From Phyto melanocephala (lineage: Eukaryota; Arthropoda; Insecta; Diptera; Rhinophoridae): 64,000 bases of DNA. The position numbers and the translations under genes were made by a program. Of this stretch, positions 47,620-57,547 are shown piece after piece (position 1 is the stretch's first letter; each line of letters opens with the position of its first letter). Below the pieces are notes generated by a model. The model saw only the letters and a program-made list of their open reading frames with translations. It was not told the origin of the DNA and did no database searches. The stretch is taken from assembly GCA_941918925.1 (NCBI GenBank), contig OW799233.1:170294235-170358234 (forward strand). The letters run 5' to 3'.

Positions 47620-47900
47620 CTTAAAAAAACTGACAAAATTAGATGTACGATTCTGAAATTTTGCAGACATTGTTTTTTGGTCAAAGGCTTTGTACTAGTG
47701 AAAAATAAATGCGACACACCCACTTTTACGCCCACCTTCCATATAACGCTTTACCCTAAATTCATATAATTTCTCTATAAATAAAGGTTTTGGAAGAATA
47801 AAGGACTATGTTAAAATACCTAAGTTTTATTTATTAGCAAAAACTATATTGACACTCGTACTATAACACCTATTTTCATTGTAAGACTTAATTTACGAAA
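47620..47900 (+). repeat. Family B 3' fragment
   Basis: Shares ACTGACAAAATTAGATGTAC, TTTTACGCCCACCTTCCATA and AATTCATATAATTTCTC with 31335-31480. It lies inside the foldback-like element 46995-48079. Confidence 0.6.
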
Positions 47901-48084
47901 TTATTTTAATAGCATATCGAAGTTATATAAAGAAAGTGATACATATTTTAGTATAAAGAGATTATTCCATAGCGATTATTTTTGATAACAATATAATAAA
48001 TTTTTTTCTATAAAAGTACACAAAGTTGGTAGTGAGTATCAAATATTCGGTACAGGCGAATATATTGCTCTTACTTGTTTCATA

Positions 48085-49120
48085 CACACTCGTTTCTCTA
48101 TAAGAATTTATCCTTGTCTATACATAACAATTTTTAACATATAGAATGTCGGTGCATATATAGTCGACGATCTAAAATACAAAATATTACTTCATAAAGT
48201 TTTTGTCTGTCTGTCTGTCTTTCTGAATTTAATTAGCTATTACTGGGTCTTGATAAAATTTGTCATGAAATTACTTGATATCGGGATAAAAATGTAATAG
48301 CTAGCATAATAAATTCTAACAGAAAATAGAAAGTAACAAATAATATGGAATTTTAAATAGTACTAGAGTTGGTAAGAAATAAATGAATAAACTTTCTGAT
48401 GAGCTTATATATATTTCTCTTCCCTGTACAGTGAAGGGTACAACAATGACCAAAAACATCAAAAGTCACCCGAATACATTATGTGAAATAAATAATTAGT
48501 ATTTTCAGTTTTAACAACAACATTTACAAACAGAATGTGTTTTATTTAATTATGTATAGATTACTAATTACTATCTAAATTATTTATATGTTTTTATGTA
48601 AAATATATACAAAAAATTGAATGAAATAAATAACAAGAAATGGTACATTTACCAGAAGTAGTCAAATAAAAACAAAACACGTGTATACAATATGACGATT
48701 TTCGTTATATTTTTTCCCCCTATTTCTTCTATTTTTCTATTTCTTCAATTATTATAATAATTGAATCCGAATGTGCGAAATATTAAGCAAAATATAACAT
48801 ATATGTATTAACCAGGGATCGAAAGTTTATGCGAATTCATGCCTTATTACAAATATTTAACTTGCATATTTTGCTCTAAATACATATTTTTATAGTTTGC
48901 TTCCACTAACTTTGTTTTACTTTATATGACTATTTGCAACATATGTGCTTTATTTCTAATCAGAATTTCTAGTACATAGATGTCATACGCTCATACAACA
49001 ACTTGATTGTCATAAGACCAAATTCAAATATAAAAGCAAATTTGAAAATGCTAAAATTGCTCTCCTGCAAAAGCGTAATAAAGCATAAATTAAGCAGTCA
49101 AAAGGGAGAACAAAATTTGT
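48085..49120. other. AT-rich DNA with scraps of repeats
   Basis: GTCTGTCTGTCTGTCTTTCTG at 48206 and CTGTACAGTGAAGGGTAC near 48425 look like remnants of an older family A-type element. Otherwise nothing. Confidence 0.45.
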
Positions 49121-49123
49121 AAT

Positions 49124-50515
49124 AACAAGTAAAAGCGCTATATTCTTATATATCCTTCACAACGTGTAGTCATGCAATAACAGTAGTTTGTATCACCACT
49201 CATCTATATATATAAAAGTGAAACTCTGTGTGTGTGTGTGTGTTAGCTATAGACTCCGAAACTGTAAAACCGATCGGACTCAAACTTTGGCAAGTTGTTG
49301 TACACATACCAGGGAGTGTTTATGGGTGAAAAAAAGTGGGCGGAGCCACGCCCATAAAAATTAGTTATCTGTTTTAGCTTCTTGCACTTGACCGATTTTT
49401 CTGAAACTTTGCACACATATTGAGCTGTCATGACTAAAAAATTTCGTGATAAGAAAAGTGGGCGGCGCCATGCCCCTAAAAAAGTATTAATTTTGAGGTA
49501 CTTGCACTGGACCGATTTTTCTGAAACTTTGCACACATATTGAGCTGTCATGACTAAAAAATTTCGTGATAAGAAAAGTGGGCGGCGCCATGCCCATAAG
49601 AAAGTTATAATTTTCAGCTACTTGCACTGGACTGCTTATTATGAAACTTTGCACACATATTGAGCTGTCAGAACTTTACAGGACTTTTGTGAATAGAAAA
49701 GTGGGCAGTGCCACGCCCATAAAAAAATTATAATCTTGAGGTACTTGCACTTGATATTCAATTAAAATTCAGAATGCATTTTGATTCATTAAGGGGCGTA
49801 GCAACGCGCGCCGGGTTTGGCTAGTCCCATATAAAATACGTACATACATATAAAAAACATACATATATAAAACATCTCATTGTAAAATTATAAATTTACG
49901 TATGTATGTTTAAAAAAAAAAAAAAAAAAAAAAAAATTTAAAAAAAATTTAAAAAAAAAAATTTAAAAAAAAAAAAATTTAAAAAAAAAAAAATTTAAAA
50001 AAAAATAATAAAAATATAAATAATATATTAAATAAAAAAAAAAAAAAATAAAAAAAAATTTAAAAAAAAATATAAAAAAAAAATTTTTTTTGGCTCAGCT
50101 GGGATTCGATGCCACGTTTTCTCTAACCAGTATACACGTTTGTATGTATGTATGTTGTTGTTGTAATGTTGTTTTTGTGAATAAAAAATCGAGGTGGTCG
50201 TGGGTTTTTGCTCATATCTCAGTTGTTTAAGTACCGATGTTTCTGATTTTCAATACCGTTCTACTCCCGAATATTTCTGATATTTTAATACCTCACCCGG
50301 GTCCAAGCGATATCGGGGGGCTTCAAAAAGTTGATTTCAACATACACACGGACAGACGATCAGACTGACAGACTAACAGCGCTTAATCGACTCCCCTATT
50401 CATAAGCTTTCAGAAAATATATACTTTATGAGGTCGGAAATGAAAATTGTAGAAATTTCACACGGAATGACAAACCTATATATACCCTTTTTCACTGTGT
50501 GAAGGGTATTAAAAA
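49124..50515 (+). repeat. Family A repeat interrupted by Helitron copy 3
   Basis: Left host part 49124-49202; right part 49825-50515. The terminal hairpin is mostly lost (CTATATTCTTATATATCC), but the GTAGTCATGCAATAACAG segment, A-rich core, A/B-box region and the 3' end GTGTGAAGGGTATTAAAAA are present. Confidence 0.85.
49203..49824 (+). mobile_element. Non-autonomous Helitron, copy 3 (nested)
   Basis: Same family, 622 bp, ends TCTATATATATAAAAGTG and GGTTTGGCTAG. It lies inside family A: the left host sequence ends CACCACTCA and the right resumes TCCCATATAAAATACG. The uninterrupted family A copy at 460-482 reads CACCATTCATCCCATATAA, so the insertion fell exactly between A and T with no target duplication. 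Internal 120-bp units number about four. Confidence 0.93.
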
Positions 50516-50715
50516 CAGACTTGCAAGGTGTAAAATGAAATATAATAATTATGCCTTCCACAGGCGCTTTTGCAAGCAGTTAAACACTAAGTAAACACTT
50601 CAAGGAGAGCTTAAAGAAGTGGAGTTCTTTTAGAATGACGATAAAAGATTTTTCAATAAGGGTGATATGATTTCTTAAAAAAAATCACTTATTGTTAAGA
50701 AAATTCAAAAGTTTT

Positions 50716-50975
50716 TTATTTAATGTGAAGTACAATCGATACAATTAATTTCAAATCGCCTCCACGACATCTTCTGCAGAATCGAGTTCGAGGAATCCAA
50801 TTTTCAAGCACTTTTTCCATTAAATCAAGTCGTATGTCATGAATGACACGTTCAATATTGACTTGTAAAGCTTGAAGAGAGTATGGTTTATTTCGAAAGA
50901 TCAATCACTTCAAAGACCTCTACAATATATAGTCCAATGGTGAAATTACAACTTCTTGGTAGCCATTCTGTTTTC
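50716..50975 (-). pseudogene. Mariner-like transposase C-terminus relic (copy d)
   Basis: An open stretch on the minus strand reads SLQALQVNIERVIHDIRLDL then ENWIPRTRFCRRCRGGDL, the typical C-terminus of this mariner family. Upstream in a shifted frame lies WLPRSCNFT, corresponding to the conserved 'PPRSCDLTPLDYFLW' block of the family. The 5' half is gone. Confidence 0.65.
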
Positions 50976-51189
50976 GGCAAATAAAGCGCACCAGTGACCT
51001 CTACTTGGATCTTGAATACAGAAGACGATTTGGTTCAGTTCAAATTCTTTATTACCAAATATATCTTCTACTATTAAAATACCTAAATTAAATAGTAATT
51101 TAATTTAAATAGAATAAATAAATTTAATTACATACTTTTTAGTATGGAAACCACTGGGGAATCACAATAATAAATTTCCTCTTCTTCTA

Positions 51190-52670
51190 TATTATAATTA
51201 GTTAGTTAGTTAAATTTATTGAGACTTCATTATTTTCATATAACAAGATTAACAAACAATAAATAAATAAATAGAATACTTAAAACTATACCGTATTATT
51301 TTAATTACATAAGTTCTTATTGACTATGCGACTAGCTTATCGAAATTTAACAAAATTAACAATTAAAATATTAAAAAATAACTTTCATGACAATTTAGAA
51401 ATAATGCTTGCTCCCAGCATTTTACCAAATTAGTAGAGTGATATCCACATTTAATAAACTTAATGCTAATAAAATAACTTAAAAACTAAAAAATAATAAA
51501 AAAATAACAAAAACAAAAAACATAATAAATATTACCCCCCCTGTGTACACCGGGAGTGGTACGTGAATAGAAATTTCGAACAGAAAGACTATCTAACCGT
51601 TCTTGCAAAATTCCAATCGGAGAAATATAATTTGTATTTGACCAATTAAATTCTTGCTCGCAAGACAAAATATCTTGCATTATACTACCCTCAAAGTAAG
51701 ATAATCTTGCTACGAAACGTTTCATCATATCAAGAGCATAAAAGGAAATCGGAGATATGTTAGCCTGTTCATATATAAATTTGTTTAAATATCTTTTTCT
51801 AAAAGATTTAAAATTTTTTCCAATACATTTTGGCAAAATATGGCGCTCACATAATTCCATTCTATTCATCATTGTCATAGAAATGCTAAACCATGTTGGA
51901 AATGCGTATTGAAGGATTGGTCTTATACTTACTTTATACAGAAGTAATTTTGTTTTCACTCATAAAGATTTTGCATTAAATAGTCTGGAAAACGCACCCT
52001 TAACCCGATTTGCCTTAAAGTTTACTCCAAAATATTTGATGCTTTCCTTAAATACGATTTCAGAACCATTTAACATAATACTACTTTAAAATTTTTGCTT
52101 TCGGGAACAACGGTGTATTTGCATTTACCAGATGCATTTCGCAAGCAAATATCATTGCTTTTTTAAACATTTATTTTAACTCCCCAACGAGAATAATATT
52201 CATCAACATATTCAAGGTGTGATGAAACACGTTGGAATGCAACTGATGGTGAAACGTCATGTGAATATAGCAAAGAATCATCGGCATTAAGAATACCCTT
52301 CGAATTATTATATTCGTGTGGAAAATCATACATAAGTATGTTATATAAATGAGGTGCCAACAGAGAACCTTGCGGAACACCACAATAGACATTACCTTGT
52401 GAAGATAATTCTTTGTCGAGTTGAATACAAAATTTCCTTTCTTGAAAATAGCTCCTAAATATTTTAACGATTGTCGCATCAAAACCGAGTCTTACCATTT
52501 TTACCAGTATACCGTTATGGTAGGCTTTATCAAAAGCTTTTTCAACGTCAAGCGATACTGCGACAGTACATTGACTCTTCCTCAAATTTTGTACAACATC
52601 CGTGTTGAATTTTAATAGAGCATGTAAACGTTGTTATTGCGTATATCCCTCCTTGATGAAATTGCAAACA
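51190..52670 (-). pseudogene. Jockey-like non-LTR retrotransposon, 5'-truncated
   Basis: On the minus strand 52665-52590 gives FIKEGYTQ, a stop, QRLHALLKFNTDVVQ. Then 52585-52163 holds reverse transcriptase blocks: VAVSLDVEKAFD (first catalytic Asp), GVPQGSLLAPHLYNI, and NADDSLLY where the usual residue before ADD is Tyr or Phe. After a frameshifted stretch, 51959-51486 continues KLLLYKVSIRPILQYAFPTW and CERHILPKCIGKNFKSF, as in jockey-clade thumb domains. The 3' UTR ends in AATAAA and a TAAC-type tail near 51190-51210. Several disruptions make it dead. Confidence 0.8.
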
Positions 52671-52694
52671 CTACAGAATACAATGAAAAACAAA

Positions 52695-52772
52695 TCGTCG
52701 TTCGCAAATTATTGTGTTCTATATGTATAGGTTTTATATGTCACATAAAACACAATAATTTACGAACGACGA
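52695..52772. repeat. Long hairpin beside the jockey-like LINE
   Basis: TCGTCGTTCGCAAATTATTG at 52695 is inverted at 52753-52772 (CAATAATTTACGAACGACGA); the arms match about 27 of 29 bases with a loop near 20 nt. It starts about 25 bp beyond the truncated 5' edge of the LINE. It may be a foldback or a target feature. Confidence 0.6.
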
Positions 52773-53129
52773 AATGACAGATCTTGACGTTTTAAAAATG
52801 GCCGAGTCGTTACGTCGTTTCAAAATCATCATATCTTTATTGGAAAATCTTTTATAAAGTACTTTTAATGAACAAAATAGCTGCCTTAAGATATGCTCTA
52901 CAATTTATGCATTTAATATATTATTAATTGCGTGTTGCCAAGGTATTATTTAATCGATTTTAATGAAAACTTACAGTTAAAAAATATACGAAAATACTTT
53001 TTAAAATAAATAATTATGTATCATCAATTTATTAGTAGAGTTGAAATGGTACGATAAAGTCGATTTATTTAGTTCAATAAATTTCTGAAGAAGTAATTAA
53101 AGAAAAACTAGGACACACACAAATAAGAA

Positions 53130-53755
53130 CAAAAACAATTTTTACCAAAATGGGCGTTTAAATCAAAATCCATTTCGCACACTTCGTGGGGCACACTTTC
53201 ACCTCAGTGGATTCGTTAGCAAGCAGAATTGCCGCATTCGGGTAAATGAGAATCCACTAGTGGTTGTTGAAAAGACAATGCATCCACAAAAAGTGAATGT
53301 TTGGTGTGGTTCATGGGTCGGCTAAACAGTTATCGTGAACGGAGTTGGATATCGCAAGATGATAATGGACTTCTTGTGACAGGAATAGAGGACATGAATC
53401 TAGAGGATGTTGTCACTTGACAACCAATGGCTCTTATGAGCGAGAAATTTAATGGTCGTGTTATCTCTCGTTGTGACGATATTAATTGGCCGCCACGATA
53501 ACGTGATTCGACACCGTTGAACTACGCTAAGCCAAGAATAATTCAAGAGCTAAATTCGACACGTTATAGGACATTGAACCTCAATAATATCTCAGTGTCA
53601 TTGAAAATATGAACCATGGGATAGAAGTATGCCACAAAAGCCGTGGCGAGCATTTGGTCGATATTCTGTTTCCTTGTGTCGTAATAAATATAATTAAGAT
53701 AATTCTCTGAAACTTTGGGTTTTGGTTGGACCACACCTTACAAAAATTGTTTGAA
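53130..53755 (+). pseudogene. Mariner-like transposase relic with internal deletion (copy e)
   Basis: Starts with FYQNGRLNQNPFRTLRG, the N-terminal HTH, joined directly to AHFHLSGFVSKQNCRI, which lies about 150 residues later in relatives. Then come MHPQKVNVWCGSWVG, VNGVGYRKMIMDF and GRVISRCDDINWPPR. Numerous stops and frameshifts follow, and the tail ends near TTGGACCACACCTT. It is dead. It lies between the jockey-like LINE and the Helitron upstream of the protease gene. Confidence 0.65.
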
Positions 53756-53884
53756 TATTTACATTGTTAACAGGAAAAGCCTGTTATATTCAAGGTTTAT
53801 TACAAAACTTTATATCTAATTACAGGCTCAATTTTAATTCAGCTTTTAATAACCACGTTCAAGGATAAATTTATAAGCAATCAA

Positions 53885-54524
53885 TCGGATTATTTTATTA
53901 TATAAAAATTAATCCCTTTTTCCCTTGGTCACGGCATCACGAGTGAATATGGCTGGACCGATTTCACTAACTTTTTTTTTTTTGTTGTATTTGTACTTAT
54001 TATTAGAAGAAGGTTCTTATGTAAGAAAATAATAATAATGTGTCACTGGCAGTAGTTGACATTAAAACAAAGAAACGTAGTTTACATGCTCTTTGCAAAT
54101 ATATCGGTCGGAGTTGGTCTGTATTCGGAGTTATAATAACAAAAGACCTACATAATTCATTTACCATTTCTTAGTGTACTTTTCACATTGGTTTCTACAG
54201 GATAATTTGTACTGTGTGTTTTTTCTGAAGTGTTTGTTCAACAAGGTTAGTCAAATTAATATAGTGTTGGAAACTTTTAATAGACCATTTTAATATTTTT
54301 ACAAAAGAATACCAACAACACTATTTATATACGCGCCAGAAAATAAAACTAAGAATATTGTGTATCATAAAGCATTAGAATAATAAACACTTTGTTTTTG
54401 GAATAATTTTGATTTATTAATATACCAACAGCAATACTTAATAAAGAAATTAACTTAATTCAGATAAAAAGGAAACAGATATTTCTTGATTATAGGGCGG
54501 TACGAAGTTCGTCGGTTCAGCTAG
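53885..54524 (+). mobile_element. Decayed non-autonomous Helitron
   Basis: The right end reads GGCGGTACGAAGTTCGTCGG, then TTCAGCTAG and a flanking T. This is the animal Helitron 3' design: a short hairpin (CGAAGTTCG) a few bases before CTRR with a T following. The left part has the AT-rich start and the 'GGCTGGACCGATTT' phrase common at insect Helitron 5' ends; the exact 5' TC (53881 or 53885) is uncertain. There is no Rep/helicase coding sequence. It differs from the three-copy Helitron family elsewhere in the window. Its 3' end is about 124 bp from the candidate TATA box of the protease. Confidence 0.65.
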
Positions 54525-54647
54525 TTTTATTAAAAAAATTTATTAAAAAGCATATAATTTTAACTATAAAGATGTACAAAACAATTCACCAATAATTTTA
54601 ACGGTTTGAAAGTTTATAAAACTTAAACAATTAACCCAAAAATATGG

Positions 54648-54655
54648 TATAAAAG
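54648..54655 (+). promoter_or_regulatory. Candidate TATA box of the protease gene
   Basis: TATAAAAG lies 199-206 bp upstream of the protease ATG. Initiation would be expected near 54678, giving a 5' leader of about 175 bases with no clear initiator. It is the best TATA match between the Helitron end at 54524 and the ATG. The region is AT-rich, so chance matches are possible. Confidence 0.4.
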
Positions 54656-54853
54656 CAAACAGAGAGATAATAAAATATTTAAGTATAAATTAAAAACCAA
54701 ACATATGAACAAATATTTAGTTTCATTATTTTAAATTAAATTTAAATTAATAAAAAGTGACAGAAATTTTAAAAGTCATAACAGTTACCATTAAGAATTA
54801 ATTTAAAATTCATTGCTGACAGCTTGTCTAAAATTTTTAACGCAAAATACAAA

Positions 54854-55606
54854 ATGCATTTGAAAATATTTTTAATCTGTCAATTAGTTCTTTTCAAAGT
54901 TACTGTTGTTGTGCCTAAAATTCAATCACGCATTGTGGGCGGTTCCTACACTAACATTAGCCAGGCGCCCTTTCTACTGCAATTGCTAATTGAAGAAAAA
55001 TTCTTCTGTGGCAGCACTTTAGTGACATCACAATTTGCTGTCACTGCAGCCCATTGTGTTAAGGACAGACAAGTTGCTGATATAACCGTACTAGCTGGAG
55101 CTACCAATCGCTATCAGGCGGGCGTAAGACGTAAGGTTACTAAAGTCGTAATACCCAAAAATTACAAAAATTATATGGAAGGTATGGATGTGGCAGTAAT
55201 AAAATTAAGTTCTCCCATTGAAGGTCCAAATATACGACCAATTCGTTTATGTAGTAAAAGTTGGAATAAGGGAGTCGCTGTACAGGTATATGGTTGGGGT
55301 AAATTGCATAAAGATGCTGAGTATGGTTCTAAACAGGTGAAGACAGTGAGTGTTATAGTGATTAAAAAATCTGTATGTGCGAAACGATATCGTTGTTACG
55401 GCAATTTGTCCAACTCAGTGTTTTGCGCTTATGTACCCGGTAGCAAAGATGCTTGTGATGGTGATTCAGGGGGACCGGCTATTATAAATGAACAATTGTG
55501 TGGTGTGGTCTCGTGGGGTGCTGAATGTGGCAGTCTATATTATCCGGGTATATATACCAATCTGTTGGTGATGCGAAAATTTATAACAGATATAATTTAT
55601 GCTTGA
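54854..55606 (+). CDS. Secreted trypsin-like serine protease (S1 family)
   Basis: A single-exon frame of 250 residues. I start at the ATG at 54854 (context ACAAAATG, fly-like). The frame is open further upstream but only with a TTG. Residues 1-20 are hydrophobic and fit a signal peptide. A short propeptide ends in Arg26, followed by IVGG at 27-30, the usual zymogen cleavage site. The triad is complete: His67 in TAAHC, Asp112 in MDVAVIKL, Ser205 in GDSGGP. Asp199, six residues before the catalytic Ser, is the S1-pocket Asp189, and Gly222/Gly232 match Gly216/226, so cleavage after Lys/Arg is predicted. Cys52-Cys68, Cys175-Cys191 and Cys201-Cys225 fit the three standard invertebrate disulfides; Cys133, Cys181 and Cys216 are extra. 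The residue before GDSGGP is Asp202 where trypsins usually have Gln192. From memory, overall features resemble the Drosophila seminase-like clade. Length and intactness argue for a live gene. Tissue and substrate are unknown. Confidence 0.93.
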   Translation: MHLKIFLICQLVLFKVTVVVPKIQSRIVGGSYTNISQAPFLLQLLIEEKFFCGSTLVTSQFAVTAAHCVKDRQVADITVLAGATNRYQAGVRRKVTKVVIPKNYKNYMEGMDVAVIKLSSPIEGPNIRPIRLCSKSWNKGVAVQVYGWGKLHKDAEYGSKQVKTVSVIVIKKSVCAKRYRCYGNLSNSVFCAYVPGSKDACDGDSGGPAIINEQLCGVVSWGAECGSLYYPGIYTNLLVMRKFITDIIYA

Positions 55607-55925
55607 AGGGTTGAAATTAGATTTATTTTTTACATTTAGTTAAAACAAGCTTCAGTCTACAACGATTCTATATTTAATATCACAATTGTCAAAAGGCTAT
55701 GCCAAATATTTAATATCGTTCAAAAACAATACGTTTTATTGCTTTTATTTATTTTCTTTAATATACGCAAATATTGCATTATTGAAGACTGCCTATAAGA
55801 AACATATCAAATGGTTAAGTATAAAAATTTTTGTAATTATTTTTTTGTAATCAAACATGTTGATGCAGCTATTTATTTTAATTATAAAATCTTTCACTTA
55901 ATACATATTTTGAAAGAATAATAAT

Positions 55926-55931
55926 AATAAA
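55926..55931 (+). terminator. Possible polyadenylation signal of the protease gene
   Basis: AATAAA lies about 320 bp after the protease stop codon. No canonical signal was noticed nearer, so the 3' UTR may be this long or a variant signal may be used. In DNA this AT-rich the hexamer is weak evidence. Confidence 0.3.
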
Positions 55932-56038
55932 TTTAAATAGTTATTAGAAAATATTAAAAATATGTTTAAGGTAAAGAGTTTTAAAAAAATGATAATAATA
56001 TATTGAGTAAAAGTCCTATATGGGCATTTTCATGTCAT

Positions 56039-56529
56039 CGTACGTGACACTTGTACTTTGATAAAGTGGAGTAATTTTTGCAAAAGTAAGAGTAACTGAA
56101 ACAAAATTAGATCTTTATGTTCCATTCAAAGGGTACTTTATAAAGAAAAAAAATAATTATATTCGAATCATTGTCTAAAATATCCAGCAAAATAAGAATA
56201 TATCGTACGTGACACGTGGAAATATGAAAAAATCAGCGAATTTTGCGAGGCATTTTTTCTTTTTTTAATTTCTTACACTAAACCACATATTTTTCGTTAA
56301 AAATTCATCAAACTTAATTGAAAACAATCTTTTAATTATTTTATAATAAATTCAATTTAATATCATTCGTGACTTATCGTACGTGACAGATTTTTCTCTA
56401 ATAGTATTCTTAGGTAATAAAATTTGTATTATGTTAGGAAAAAACGTTAAATTCTAAATTAGGTGCTCTTGCGACTGTTCAAATACGAATGACGGAGACA
56501 AATAATGTTTTTGCACTACGTACGTGACA
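56039..56529 (+). promoter_or_regulatory. Cluster of four CGTACGTGACA motifs
   Basis: The identical 11-mer CGTACGTGACA occurs at 56039, 56214, 56378 and 56519, all on the same strand, with spacings of 175, 164 and 141 bp. A partial match (TTCGTGAC) lies just before the third. Sequence between the copies is not obviously repeated. The core contains ACGTG, the type of site bound by some bHLH and bZIP proteins. It starts 433 bp downstream of the protease stop. It could be a binding-site cluster or remnants of an old repeat. Confidence 0.45.
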
Positions 56530-56599
56530 TTCAAATAACATCCAAGGGAAATAAGAAAAAAAATATGTACCGCTAATTGAACTCTATATTTTATTTATT

Positions 56600-57547
56600 T
56601 TATGGATCTTGTTAATTGTTGTTGTTACCTTAATTTTAAAGCATATTTACAATAACAATTTATTTTTACAATTTAGTCGCTAAAGAAAAATAGTTGATTG
56701 CAATTCTTTAAAATAAGTCAAAGAGATAATCAGCTTAAACTCTTATTACTGCTCTTAAAATAATTTGATAAGCTCTTAATACCTGCGCATAGTAAAATTT
56801 GAGTGTTTTTTTCAATAAACAAATATTGAAAAACTTTCAAGAGTTTTTATTTTTACACTCGTGGTTGACATATTCATGGAAATGTCCATATGTATCTTTT
56901 ATTCGTTCGCAATTAGCAAAAATATTTTTTTATTAAGAAGTTTAATTTGTATTTGTGCTTATAACACAATGAATCAAAAACGTAAGTTTGATCCTGCTAC
57001 CAGCCGAATCAAATGCATTTTAAACCAGATACGATTTCATCATCAGCAATTTTTGATCAATATATGTAGGAAAGGATGTTAATATGTATCAGCTATTTAA
57101 CCCGCATGTTTATACCTCACACACAGCTTGTTCTTTCCATTGCTTTCAAGCACTGGATTTAAATTAATTTAAAGGTTTTTTTTGTCTATTTTTTAAATTT
57201 ATATTTATGAATTTGGTTTTGCTTACCAAAGCACTCGCAAAGACTTAAATTCATAAATATCAATACAAATTTAATGCTGTTCAAATACTTAGTCAATTGT
57301 TTTATTATTATTTTGCTAAGGCTGACAAAAAAATAAGGTAAATATTTAGAACAGATCTAAATATATTTTTATTTATTTCTAAATAGACAGACACTATGTG
57401 TAAATAGATACAAATATCAAAATAAAAATGTATGCATGAATATTTTTAAATCTAAGATAAATACAAACTGACAAAATATTAATTTAATTCGTACGAATTC
57501 AATTTTAAATGCCGACGGACAAAAATGTCATATCAAAAAAATATTTT
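56600..57547. other. AT-rich DNA without recognisable gene
   Basis: A 73-residue open stretch at 56861-57082 (+) lacks a convincing start (it opens with TTG) and I do not recognise it. Its second half, beginning MNQKRKFDPATSR, is less AT-biased than its surroundings. The rest shows no repeat or coding signal. Confidence 0.4.

Larger units (their letters stand above)
46995..48079. mobile_element. Foldback-like element with about 145-bp inverted repeats
   Basis: Left arm 46995-47136 and right arm 47929-48079 are inverted copies, diverged but alignable throughout (shared AACAAGTAAGAGCA, ATTCGGC hairpin, TTTGTGTAC, AATCTCTTTAT and TATGTATCACTTTCTTT). The outer 45 bp are the same hairpin terminus that begins family A, but the rest differs. 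Between the arms lie mariner relic copy c, a 93-nt palindrome and a fragment of family B. Confidence 0.65.

Noticed and set aside
48206..48225. GTCT run as a separate satellite
   Set aside because: Probably the remnant of a family A-type octamer array.
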